A DNA stretch of 7,354 nt from Spirochaetia bacterium (lineage in GTDB: Bacteria > Spirochaetota > Spirochaetia > Treponematales > Breznakiellaceae): the NCBI GenBank assembly GCA_026002265.1, contig BOBG01000098.1, positions 1 to 7,354 on the forward strand. The letters are read 5' to 3'. Shown here one piece after another: positions 1-6,578 of the stretch. How positions within the stretch are numbered: the first letter of the stretch is position 1; each line of letters begins with the position of its first letter. Below the pieces are notes generated by a model, which did not search any database, was not told the DNA's origin, and was given only the letters and a program-made list of their open reading frames with translations. The translations under genes were made by a program, and so were the position numbers.

Positions 1-1
1 A

Positions 2-352
2 GAAGCGGACGTTGAACGTCTCATGGAGAATACCGGCATTATCCGGAACCGCCGGAAAATTCAATCGGTTATTACTAATGCTAAATGTTATCTTGACATG
101 ACGGATACTCCGCTTTCTCAATGGTTATGGAATTGGGTGGATAATAAAACGATCATCAATCACTATAAAGCAATGGAAGAGATTCCAAGCTCCACAGCAC
201 TTTCCGAAACAATCTCCCATGAGTTGAAGAAACGCGGCTTTTCTTTTGTCGGTCCGACCATTATGTACGCATTTATGCAATCGGCCGGCATGGTAAATGA
301 TCATCTAACGAGTTGTTTCCGGCACCCCGAATCCGGTTATATTATCCGGTAG
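2..352 (+). CDS. tag: DNA-3-methyladenine glycosylase I, 3' part (cut by window start)
   Basis: Tag is the base-excision glycosylase that removes N3-methyladenine from alkylated DNA in the cytoplasm. The frame is open from base 2, so the gene starts before the window; about 116 residues are visible of a family length near 190. The match rests on remembered family sequence: the block ENTGIIRNRRKIQSVITNA, then the SHELKKRGFSFVGPTIMYAF stretch, then GMVNDHLTSCF. The H-x3-C in NDHLTSC (codons at 302-304 and 314-316) fits the C-terminal half of the structural zinc site known in E. coli Tag. The C-terminus ends at TAG (350-352) and looks complete. An internal ATG at 23 falls inside the conserved core and is not the real start. 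The gene is followed after 3 bases, in the same frame, by a DNA methyltransferase gene, so the two are probably co-transcribed. Base composition is less AT-rich than the next two genes. Confidence 0.93.
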   Translation, partial: EADVERLMENTGIIRNRRKIQSVITNAKCYLDMTDTPLSQWLWNWVDNKTIINHYKAMEEIPSSTALSETISHELKKRGFSFVGPTIMYAFMQSAGMVNDHLTSCFRHPESGYIIR

Positions 353-1147
<795 letters not shown>

Positions 1148-1168
1148 TATACGTTCTTTTTATAAATA

Positions 1169-3568
1169 TTACTCCTTCAAAAACCCGTACTCATAAACCT
1201 TCGGCTGGATTTTCTTTGTCAAAACACGAAGTTTTTCACGTAAACCGGCAATCAGCCTATTGTAGATTTCATCTTCTGACGTTGTTTTCATCACACCGGA
1301 ATCCTTGTGTCCCTGAAAAAATTCCCGGATATCGTAAAACGAAGCATTAACTGAAACAGTTCTATTGTTTTTGATTTTAGCATGATAATACTTCCAAAGC
1401 TCCAAACCGGCATCAAGAACAGCAGTAGCTTCTGTACTAAATGGTGCATTTTTTGCTTGCTCTCTGAGAAGATCACTCATAAAGTGCGATTCAAATCTTT
1501 CTTTTGTATCAATCTGTTTTTCAGTAAAGGGTATCCAGTGGTTGATGCCGTAGTGTGATTGGACACTATTTTTTGAATGAAACAACATATATATCAAACA
1601 ATCATTTTGAAATCCTGTATCTGTTTTATAACCATTAGTGGGATATAAAAATTGGTCGTTATGATTTAACCATGTATGATCAAAAACATGGCGGACAGCA
1701 AAATTTATGGAAACAGGTATTACATTGTCGAAAGCAACAGCTAAGCAATATCTCGCCAATGGTTTTGTGACAATAAACACTTGGCTACTGTGTTGGAAAT
1801 CTGGAGGGATCATGCAAAGATTTCCAATGGTTTCATTTAGCTTTGTTTTAAACTCTACAATCCAATTATTGATGGTTTTACCTTTCAAAACGAAGAAAGT
1901 TTTTTTTCCTAATAATTCGTTCTTTTCGTTGAAAATGTCTAAAGTACAATCACCTATTTGCATGGATTCATCTGTATCCCAAATTGTAAATGTATCAGGG
2001 AATTTACCAGTTACATTATCAAAAGTCCAAGCAGGCACAACAAAGCCATCTTTATATCCGGCTGTGAAGAAAGAACGGAAATCTTTAAAATTTGAGCCTG
2101 AAATAAACTTAGGTGTAGAAAAACAGCCAATAGAGCACCTAGATATTTCACCATGGATTCTTGCTAAAAACTGTGCAAAAAGCTCATTTACTGCTTTACC
2201 TATCGAATTTTTATATTTTTCTTTTGTTTTACTTTGTGCAACACCTATTTTATTCTTTCCGGTGCCAGAGACGGTTGTTGCAGAACTTGCTTCTGCATAC
2301 GGTGGATTGATATACACAATTAGCTTCTTTCTCTTTTCGGGTTCATCAATAATTTTTTTTAATTCTACCGGCAATTTATTAAAATCGTCATTCAAAAAAT
2401 CAAACTGGAAAACATGACTAGGTAGCAAGTTCAGGTTTTCATCAATATCAATAAGGCTCTGTATTGTTTCGACATTTCCCTCATCAATGTCAGAAGCCCA
2501 TACATTGTATTTATTTGTCAAGCCGGCAAGTAAATTGCCGGTTCCCGCGGCGCAATCCCACACATAATATTCATCCTGCCAATCCGCGCCAAAAACTTTT
2601 GAGATATATGCCTGCGACTTCTTCACCCAGATTGACGGTGTAAAAAAAGATCCTTTGCGTTCGCGGATATTCTCCGGCACCAACAAATCCCGTCGTTCAG
2701 TAATATATGTTTCCACAGGAAGACGCTCGTATTTATTCCAGAACCGTTTATACGTCGTACCGCCGTCAGTAAAATCTATATCGGATGCAAATAAACGCCC
2801 ACCAAAGACAGCTTGAAATTTATAGTTATCATTTCTCAAAATGATTTTTAATTTTTCTGTAATAGTATTGCCGCCGGAACTCATCATATCAGCACGGAAA
2901 AAATCGCAGTCCAAAACACCGTTTTTCTTAAACTCTGTCCAATCTTCTTTTGATATATTGATAAAAGGTTTAATTTCCTTTACCCACTTGATAAAAATCT
3001 GCACAAAATTATCTTTTGTAATAGGGCTTTTAATTGTGGAAATGCCTCCTGATAAATGCGTTTTAATAAATTCTTTTATTTCTTTTTCATCAGTATCAAA
3101 ATGATATACAACAAGATTAGACAAAACAAGTTTTACAATTTTACTTTGTGCCTTTTGAAAATCAGAACTCTCGTGATTACTCGGTGCGGTATTCCAATTT
3201 ATATCAGTTTCATTAAAGATAGAAAGAATATCGTAAAATGGAACAAAGGCAATTTTTTCTGTATCAAAACAACCAATCCACGGCGGCGCTAAATACTCAC
3301 CCTTTTCGTACGTTTTCCGGCAGGTCAAAATCAACTGGGTTAGCATTGATTCAATATTTTGTACACCTTTTTTTGATTCAGCCCAAAGATAGTGCTTTGA
3401 ATTTCCTATTCCGTCACTAAACAAATCGTTTCTTGTTTTTTTGTCAGTGATTACAAAATCTATATTGTCGATATTGGGATCATAATCATATTTTTCTGTA
3501 CCGAAAAAGTCAGCAAAAATATGTGCCTTAAGTGTTTCTTCTTTTTGTATATTACTATATGGCGGCAT
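1169..3568 (-). CDS. Type IIG-like restriction-modification protein: nuclease and gamma-class N6-adenine methylase in one chain
   Basis: This is probably a single-polypeptide restriction endonuclease/methyltransferase. Numbering from the chosen start (799 aa): an N-terminal segment contains D37 (NIDFVI) and E64-S-K66 in YLWAESKKG, which fits a PD-(D/E)XK nuclease site. A KGSFFTPSIW stretch near 305-314 resembles methylase motif X. DCAAGTGNLL at 338-347 is the SAM-binding motif I, and NPPYAEA at 421-427 is catalytic motif IV of adenine methylases. The remaining 370 or so residues would hold the target-recognition region and have no motif I can name. The frame also allows an ATG at 3598, but that one has no ribosome site, whereas ATG 3566-3568 sits just after AGAGAGG, so 3568 is preferred. 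The gene is strongly AT-rich. It lies 54 bases downstream of the ABC ATPase on the same strand, and its stop is 21 bases from the stop of the convergent methyltransferase. Recognition sequence cannot be read from sequence. Two A8 tracts lie in it (1900-1907, 2353-2360). Confidence 0.85.
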   Translation of the reverse strand: MPPYSNIQKEETLKAHIFADFFGTEKYDYDPNIDNIDFVITDKKTRNDLFSDGIGNSKHYLWAESKKGVQNIESMLTQLILTCRKTYEKGEYLAPPWIGCFDTEKIAFVPFYDILSIFNETDINWNTAPSNHESSDFQKAQSKIVKLVLSNLVVYHFDTDEKEIKEFIKTHLSGGISTIKSPITKDNFVQIFIKWVKEIKPFINISKEDWTEFKKNGVLDCDFFRADMMSSGGNTITEKLKIILRNDNYKFQAVFGGRLFASDIDFTDGGTTYKRFWNKYERLPVETYITERRDLLVPENIRERKGSFFTPSIWVKKSQAYISKVFGADWQDEYYVWDCAAGTGNLLAGLTNKYNVWASDIDEGNVETIQSLIDIDENLNLLPSHVFQFDFLNDDFNKLPVELKKIIDEPEKRKKLIVYINPPYAEASSATTVSGTGKNKIGVAQSKTKEKYKNSIGKAVNELFAQFLARIHGEISRCSIGCFSTPKFISGSNFKDFRSFFTAGYKDGFVVPAWTFDNVTGKFPDTFTIWDTDESMQIGDCTLDIFNEKNELLGKKTFFVLKGKTINNWIVEFKTKLNETIGNLCMIPPDFQHSSQVFIVTKPLARYCLAVAFDNVIPVSINFAVRHVFDHTWLNHNDQFLYPTNGYKTDTGFQNDCLIYMLFHSKNSVQSHYGINHWIPFTEKQIDTKERFESHFMSDLLREQAKNAPFSTEATAVLDAGLELWKYYHAKIKNNRTVSVNASFYDIREFFQGHKDSGVMKTTSEDEIYNRLIAGLREKLRVLTKKIQPKVYEYGFLKE

Positions 3569-3572
3569 GATT

Positions 3573-3579
3573 CCTCTCT
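3573..3579 (-). promoter_or_regulatory. Ribosome binding site that sets the type IIG start
   Basis: Read on the minus strand this is AGAGAGG, four bases (AATC) before ATG 3566-3568. The upstream ATG at 3598 has only AT-rich sequence in front of it. This favours the shorter protein beginning MPPYSNIQ. Confidence 0.7.
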
Positions 3580-3622
3580 TAAATGATAATATTAACATAT
3601 TTTTTGAAAAAGATTTTAATTA

Positions 3623-4264
3623 TTAAATGTGAATAATCCGATCACTGTAATTCGATGCCAGAGTCAAGTCATGGAGACTCAAGAGAGCGCACCGGCCGGA
3701 ATCGACAGACGTTCTGATAATATTCATTACTATATTCTGATGTTTTGTATCGAGGCTATTAACCGGTTCATCAAAAAGCATCACTACTGCTTCTTGTGCG
3801 ATGGCCCGGGCAACTAATACCCGCTGCATTTCACCACCGGAAAGTTCTGTAACAGGCCGATCCGTAAAATTTTGAAGATTGGCAACTTCAAGAGCATGAT
3901 TCACTGCGGCGCGATCGGATCCAGTTTCGCTCTGCCACAAACTGCGGTACGGAAAACGCCCCTGTCCGACTAATTCCTGTACTGTAAACGGCCAGACTGT
4001 CCCGTGACTTTGAAAGAGCATGGCGATCCGGACTGCACGTTCCCGTGTGCTGAGAGTCCGGATATTTTTTCCTTCGATTAAAACTTCTCCGGAAAGCGCT
4101 GGCAGAAATCCTCCGATAGTCTTGAGGAGAGTCGTTTTTCCTGAACCATTATCTCCGGCTAACACGATTAATTCACTGGGATTGATTGCTATGTTGATTC
4201 CGGAGAGAACAATCCGGTTTTTATATCCAACTGAAAGGTTTTTAGTTTCCAATAAAGCAGCCAT
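3623..4264 (-). CDS. ABC transporter ATP-binding protein, iron-siderophore/cobalamin (FecE/FhuC/BtuD) type, C-terminally truncated
   Basis: This is a cytoplasmic ATPase that would power uptake of iron chelates, haem or cobalamin with a FecCD-type permease. All nucleotide-site motifs are visible in the 213 residues: Walker A GDNGSGKTT (37-45), Q-loop Q85, signature LSGGE (141-145), Walker B VVMLFDEP (160-167), D-loop SLD (170-172) and H-loop H198 in LSLHDLTLA. The stretch FTVQELVGQGRFPYRS is typical of the FecE/FhuC group. Family members usually run to about 250-260 residues; this one ends at SDRIIHI, a few residues after the H-loop, where a further 40 or so would follow. The stop lies exactly where sequence turns AT-rich toward the type IIG gene, so the tail may have been replaced by an insertion or deletion. 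No cognate permease or binding protein is in the window. It may be a decaying remnant, although the catalytic core looks intact. Confidence 0.88.
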   Translation of the reverse strand: MAALLETKNLSVGYKNRIVLSGINIAINPSELIVLAGDNGSGKTTLLKTIGGFLPALSGEVLIEGKNIRTLSTRERAVRIAMLFQSHGTVWPFTVQELVGQGRFPYRSLWQSETGSDRAAVNHALEVANLQNFTDRPVTELSGGEMQRVLVARAIAQEAVVMLFDEPVNSLDTKHQNIVMNIIRTSVDSGRCALLSLHDLTLASNYSDRIIHI

Positions 4265-4272
4265 GTCTTTTA

Positions 4273-4301
4273 ATTATAATAAGGCAAACCTATTGGGGAA
4301 A
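4273..4301 (-). promoter_or_regulatory. Possible promoter for the ABC ATPase
   Basis: On the minus strand a perfect TATAAT (4273-4278) lies 17 bases from a poor -35 TTTCCC (4296-4301). The -10 is only 8 bases from the start codon, leaving almost no leader and no clear Shine-Dalgarno. If used, the transcript would be nearly leaderless. It is back-to-back with the permease promoter. Confidence 0.3.
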
Positions 4302-4306
4302 GCCTA

Positions 4307-4335
4307 TTGAAAAAAAAAGCGTTAATCAGTACACT
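4307..4335 (+). promoter_or_regulatory. Probable sigma70-type promoter for the ABC permease
   Basis: TTGAAA (4307-4312) and TACACT (4330-4335) are separated by 17 bases. Transcription would begin near 4342, giving a leader of roughly 27 bases that contains the ribosome site at 4359. A run of nine A (4310-4318) spans the end of the -35 and the start of the spacer, so slippage there would change promoter spacing. Confidence 0.55.
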
Positions 4336-4358
4336 CGTCTAAAAGTTGTCAAAAAACC

Positions 4359-4364
4359 GGGAGG
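4359..4364 (+). promoter_or_regulatory. Ribosome binding site supporting a GTG start
   Basis: GGGAGG lies four bases before GTG 4369-4371. It supports this non-ATG start for the permease, in line with the N-terminus MKRNF running directly into the first membrane segment. Confidence 0.65.
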
Positions 4365-4368
4365 CGCG

Positions 4369-5463
4369 GTGAAACGGAATTTCAAACAGTTTTTAGCAGA
4401 TAATACAGTTGTTTTCATCTTTTTGATTATTACACTTGCATCAGTACCGCTTTCCGGGTTGTCATTTCTGTCCATTGGTCAGGAAATTGTCACCAGAATC
4501 GGCCGGAATTGCTTCCTCGTCTTCAGCCTTCTCCTTCCCATTATGGCCGGCATGGGAATTAACTTCGGCATGGTTCTCGGTGCGATGGCCGGGCAGATCG
4601 GGCTGATCTTTGCGGTTGATTGGAATATTATCGGCGTACCCGGACTAATCTTTGCGTCATTGATCGCTATTCCCCTAGCTGCTTTTCTCGGCTGGATTGC
4701 TGGAGTCATCCTGAACAAAGCCCGGGGCCGTGAAATGGTCACCGGCTACATTCTCGGCTTTTTCATGGACGGCTTTTACCAATTTGTCGTGCTGTACCTC
4801 ATGGGATTCATCATTCCAGTTCATTCTCTCAATATTACCCTGAGCCGCGGCTACGGAATACGGAATACGCTGACGCTCGATTCGGTCCGGCAATCTTTAG
4901 ATCGGCTCATTCCCCTCAAAATCGGGTCTATTTCATTTCCCATAGCAAATTACCTCGTCATCGGCGTGCTGTGTCTCTTTATCGTGTGGTTCCGGAAAAC
5001 CAAACTTGGGCAGGATATGCGCTCCATCGGTCAAGATCAGAGCGTTTCACACTCGTCCGGAATCCCAGTCGACCGTACCCGGATCATAGCAATTGTCATC
5101 AGTACCATTCTTGCAAGCATCGGGCAGATCATCTTCCTGCAAAATATGGGCAATATGGCGACCTACAACGCGCACAAACAAACCGGCTTTTTTGCAGCCG
5201 CAGCCATCCTTGTCGGCGGCGCATCGGTAAGCCGTGCATCTATTCCCAACGTTTTTATCGGGACCCTTCTCCTCCACCTTATGTACATCGTTGTTCCCCG
5301 TGCGGGCATGAATCTTTTTGGTTCAGCGATGATCGGCGAATATTTCCGTGATGCATTCAGTTATGCGGTCATTGCACTCGCACTCGTTCTGCATGCGTGG
5401 CGGAAACGGGCAAACGCGGATTCCGCACGATCCGCGCTCCGGGGTGTCCAGAGTATGCCATAA
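4369..5463 (+). CDS. ABC transporter permease, BPD_transp_2 family (sugar/nucleoside/branched-chain type)
   Basis: This is an inner-membrane permease subunit of an importer. The 364-residue product is very hydrophobic, with about eight to ten likely membrane segments; the clearest are near 13-33, 48-64, 68-83, 90-115, 125-150, 192-208, 238-258, 273-288, 293-310 and 328-343. The cytoplasmic stretch RKTKLGQDMRSIGQDQSVSHSSGIPVDRTR (209-238, quoted in part by its G-R-GI pattern) followed by ASIGQIIFLQNMG, and AAAAILVGGASVSRASIPNV, match the RbsC/NupP/LivH-like permease pattern. Such systems normally have an ATPase and a second permease next to this one. Here the gene stands alone, divergent from an ATPase of a different ABC class, so the partners lie elsewhere or are lost. 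The substrate cannot be named; sugars or nucleosides are the usual guess. It has its own promoter and a GTG start. Confidence 0.85.
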   Translation: MKRNFKQFLADNTVVFIFLIITLASVPLSGLSFLSIGQEIVTRIGRNCFLVFSLLLPIMAGMGINFGMVLGAMAGQIGLIFAVDWNIIGVPGLIFASLIAIPLAAFLGWIAGVILNKARGREMVTGYILGFFMDGFYQFVVLYLMGFIIPVHSLNITLSRGYGIRNTLTLDSVRQSLDRLIPLKIGSISFPIANYLVIGVLCLFIVWFRKTKLGQDMRSIGQDQSVSHSSGIPVDRTRIIAIVISTILASIGQIIFLQNMGNMATYNAHKQTGFFAAAAILVGGASVSRASIPNVFIGTLLLHLMYIVVPRAGMNLFGSAMIGEYFRDAFSYAVIALALVLHAWRKRANADSARSALRGVQSMP

Positions 5464-5490
5464 GCAGCCGGAATATCTATAAGAATTTTG

Positions 5491-5508
5491 AGGGGGTGTC
5501 TTCCCCCT
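5491..5508 (+). terminator. GC hairpin after the permease gene, possible terminator
   Basis: AGGGGG (5491-5496) and CCCCCT (5503-5508) form a 6-bp stem with loop TGTCTT, 27 bases after the permease stop. No T-tract follows, so intrinsic termination is uncertain. The G-run could also pair with the CACCCCCCTC at 5562-5571, enclosing the large inverted repeat between them. Confidence 0.35.
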
Positions 5509-5514
5509 GCCTCT

Positions 5515-5556
5515 ATCACGACAGGCTCGATACCCGGTCATCGAGCCTGTCGTGAT
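5515..5556. repeat. Perfect 17-bp inverted repeat with 8-base loop
   Basis: ATCACGACAGGCTCGAT (5515-5531) is followed by ACCCGGTC and its exact reverse complement (5540-5556). As RNA it would form a very stable hairpin able to protect or terminate the permease transcript; as DNA it is a cruciform candidate. The core GACAGGCTCGA is a close variant of the GAGCCTGTCGA found inside the long repeats at 5716-5727 and 6078-6088, so it likely belongs to the same repeat family. Confidence 0.85.
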
Positions 5557-5558
5557 GC

Positions 5559-5623
5559 CGGCACCCCCCTCGTAATTGAAAGCGTTCCCTTATTCGTGTA
5601 CATTCGTTCAATTCGTGGACTCT
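5559..5623. repeat. Degenerate, internally deleted copy of the long repeat (L0)
   Basis: It begins with CGGCACCCCCCTC and reaches GTTCCCT, as in the long copies at 5664 and 6025, but with a diverged middle. It then jumps directly to the right half of the 70-bp palindrome (TTATTCGTGTACATTCG to GTGGACTCT, 5589-5623). The GTCGAAGG hairpin and the left half of the palindrome are missing. The AATTCGTGG variant matches the palindromes inside the two long copies. Confidence 0.7.
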
Positions 5624-5628
5624 ATTGA

Positions 5629-5817
5629 AAACCGGGATCGAGGTCTGTCCCCAAAAATTGATTCGGCACCCCCCTCCTGGCCGAGAGTGTTCCCTGACTT
5701 GTCGAAGGCGTTCCCTGAGCCTGCCGAAGGGAACACTGGAAGCTGTCCACGAATACACACAAATATTCACTAATTACTGTTCCTTATTCGTGTACATTCG
5801 TTCAATTCGTGGACTCT
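5629..5817. repeat. Long repeat copy 1 (L1), about 189 bp, ending in palindromic unit P1
   Basis: It is nearly identical to 5991-6178: I count one single-base indel (an extra G at 5660 here) and two substitutions. In order it holds AAACCGGGATCGAGGTCTG, the CGGCACCCCCCTC block, a hairpin with 9-bp outer arms (GTGTTCCCT 5687-5695, AGGGAACAC 5728-5736) around GTCGAAGG motifs, and palindrome P1 (5745-5814). P1 starts GTCCACGAA, ends TTCGTGGAC, and carries three CACGAAT-like words at 10-bp spacing on the left, mirrored by ATTCGTG-like words on the right. No protein-coding frame is convincing; apparent short frames just read the repeat. Confidence 0.9.
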
Positions 5818-5826
5818 GGAAAAAAG

Positions 5827-5896
5827 GTCCACGAATACACACGAATATTCACTAATTACTTTCCCTTATTCGTGTACATTCGTTCACTTCGTGGAC
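5827..5896. repeat. 70-bp palindromic unit P2
   Basis: It has GTCCACGAA at the left end and TTCGTGGAC at the right, with internal CACGAAT and ATTCGTG words about one helical turn apart. It is a subtype shared with P3 (ACACACGAAT left, GTTCACTTCG right), unlike P1 and P4 (ACACACAAAT, GTTCAATTCG). It is separated from P1 by 12 bases. A GACTC (GANTC) site sits at its right edge. Confidence 0.88.
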
Positions 5897-5906
5897 TCTA
5901 AAAGAA

Positions 5907-5976
5907 GTCCACGAATACACACGAATATTCACTAATTACTGTTCCTTATTCGTGTACATTCGTTCACTTCGTGGAC
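5907..5976. repeat. 70-bp palindromic unit P3
   Basis: It differs from P2 at two bases in the centre (TGTTCC against TTTCCC) and lies 10 bases after it (TCTAAAAGAA). The same TCTAAAAGAAGTCC linker follows P3, but there the next palindrome is interrupted after GTCC and the long repeat copy 2 begins. This marks a recombination or insertion junction near 5990. Confidence 0.88.
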
Positions 5977-5990
5977 TCTAAAAGAAGTCC

Positions 5991-6178
5991 AAACCGGGAT
6001 CGAGGTCTGTCCCCAAAAATTATTCGGCACCCCCCTCCTGGCCGAGAGTGTTCCCTGACCTGTCGAAGGCGTTCCCTGAGCCTGTCGAAGGGAACACTGG
6101 AAGCTGTCCACGAATACACACAAATATTCACTAATTACTGTTCCTTATTCGTGTACATTCGTTCAATTCGTGGACTCT
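5991..6178. repeat. Long repeat copy 2 (L2), about 188 bp, ending in palindromic unit P4
   Basis: This is the second copy of the element at 5629-5817, with hairpin arms at 6048-6056 and 6089-6097 and palindrome P4 at 6106-6175. Its hairpin core reads CTGAGCCTGTCGAAGGG, where copy 1 has a C in place of a T. P4 is the same subtype as P1. The flanking GGACTCTATT also follows the partial unit at 5614-5623, consistent with duplication by recombination between repeat units. Confidence 0.9.
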
Positions 6179-6315
6179 ATTCTATTTTCTTTAGTGTAGC
6201 CACAGAGTCACAAAGAAACCTTTTGTGATCACATTTCTTCATTTATTATCATGCTTTCTGTAAAAGATATAAAGATACACGAGGGATTATCGATGTTATA
6301 ACTTCATCTACCCAA
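6179..6315. other. Non-coding spacer with a small stem-loop
   Basis: I see no gene here. TCACAAAG (6208-6215) can pair with TTTTGTGA (6221-6228) through one G-U pair and a 5-base loop, but no T-tract follows. The 10-bp palindrome TGTGATCACA (6224-6233) overlaps it. The phrase AGCCACAGAGTCACAAAG (6198-6215) resembles the CACAGAGnCACA words seen in many intergenic repeats, but no second copy lies in this window. Confidence 0.4.
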
Positions 6316-6462
6316 TCTGGAAAGTATTCTAACATTTCTGGAATGTGTTCCAAGAGCGCTGGGGAACATTCCGGCATTTCTGAAAAATGTTCTAATACTT
6401 CTGGAATGTATTCCAACGTCTCTAGAGAGCGTTCCAATCAATCCGGGAAATGTTCTAAATAT
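6316..6462. repeat. 21-bp tandem repeat array, seven units
   Basis: Seven adjacent 21-base units start at 6316, 6337, 6358, 6379, 6400, 6421 and 6442; a faint eighth may follow at 6463. The rough consensus begins TCTGGAATGTATTCCAAC. Units 2 and 5 hold a perfect dyad TGGAA-N4-TTCCA; the others are degenerate. The period equals two helical turns and also seven codons. Read forward the array gives SGxxSNx heptapeptides, in a frame open from 6229 to 6486 with no ATG, GTG or TTG ahead of the array. Read backward it gives LExIPEM-like heptapeptides, broken by a stop in unit 6 (6438-6440). Neither strand has a start with a ribosome site, so no gene is called; it may be a protein-binding array or a fossil of a repeat protein. 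Confidence 0.8.
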
Positions 6463-6500
6463 TCTAACATGCGCCGGAACCTTAAATAATCAACAAGAAG

Positions 6501-6529
6501 TTGACACCGTAACTACTTTCGGTTAAACT
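6501..6529 (+). promoter_or_regulatory. Probable sigma70-type promoter for the Uma2 genes
   Basis: A perfect -35 TTGACA (6501-6506) and a -10 TAAACT (6524-6529) are 17 bases apart. The start point would fall near 6536, about 50 bases before the first Uma2 start codon. It is the strongest promoter-like match in the window. Confidence 0.65.
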
Positions 6530-6541
6530 ATTGTTATAGTT
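6526..6541. promoter_or_regulatory. Dyad overlapping the Uma2 promoter -10 and start point
   Basis: AACTAT-TGTT-ATAGTT is a perfect 6-bp inverted repeat. With a single extra A it extends outward to TTAA on both sides (6523-6543). It covers the last bases of the -10 and the expected transcription start, a classic place for a repressor site. It could also be a short stem at the 5' end of the RNA. The binding protein is unknown. Confidence 0.4.
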
Positions 6542-6578
6542 AATATTCGAAAATCCAGATCAGGTTATTTTAGAAATA

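Noticed and set aside
1148..1168. Bidirectional terminator between the convergent methylase and type IIG genes
   Set aside because: The 21 bases are AT-rich with a T-run but no stable inverted repeat.
1707..2417. 236-codon open frame on the plus strand
   Set aside because: It lies wholly antisense to the methylase part of the type IIG gene, whose motifs I and IV are clear. The translation has no recognisable motif and no ribosome site.
3569..3598. Ten-residue N-terminal extension of the type IIG protein from ATG 3598
   Set aside because: No Shine-Dalgarno precedes it, whereas ATG 3568 has AGAGAGG at good spacing.
4479..5541. Minus-strand open frames of 70-90 codons opposite the permease
   Set aside because: They are antisense shadows of a clear membrane-protein frame and have no family resemblance.
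5745..6175. CRISPR array
   Set aside because: The repeats are 70 bp and long-armed palindromes, the gaps are 10-12 bp and alike rather than unique spacers, and no cas gene is present.
5516..6228. Several 60-85 codon open frames on both strands
   Set aside because: They read through the inverted and palindromic repeats, repeat the same peptides between copies, and lack start signals.
6224..6233. TGTGATCACA as a CRP-type site
   Set aside because: The half-sites abut without the 6-base gap of a CRP site, and no promoter is placed next to it.
6249..6437. Minus-strand frame encoding leucine-rich heptapeptides (LExIPEM-like)
   Set aside because: It opens only at a TTG directly after an in-frame stop inside the repeat array, with no ribosome site. 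The 7-residue pattern follows from the 21-bp DNA period.
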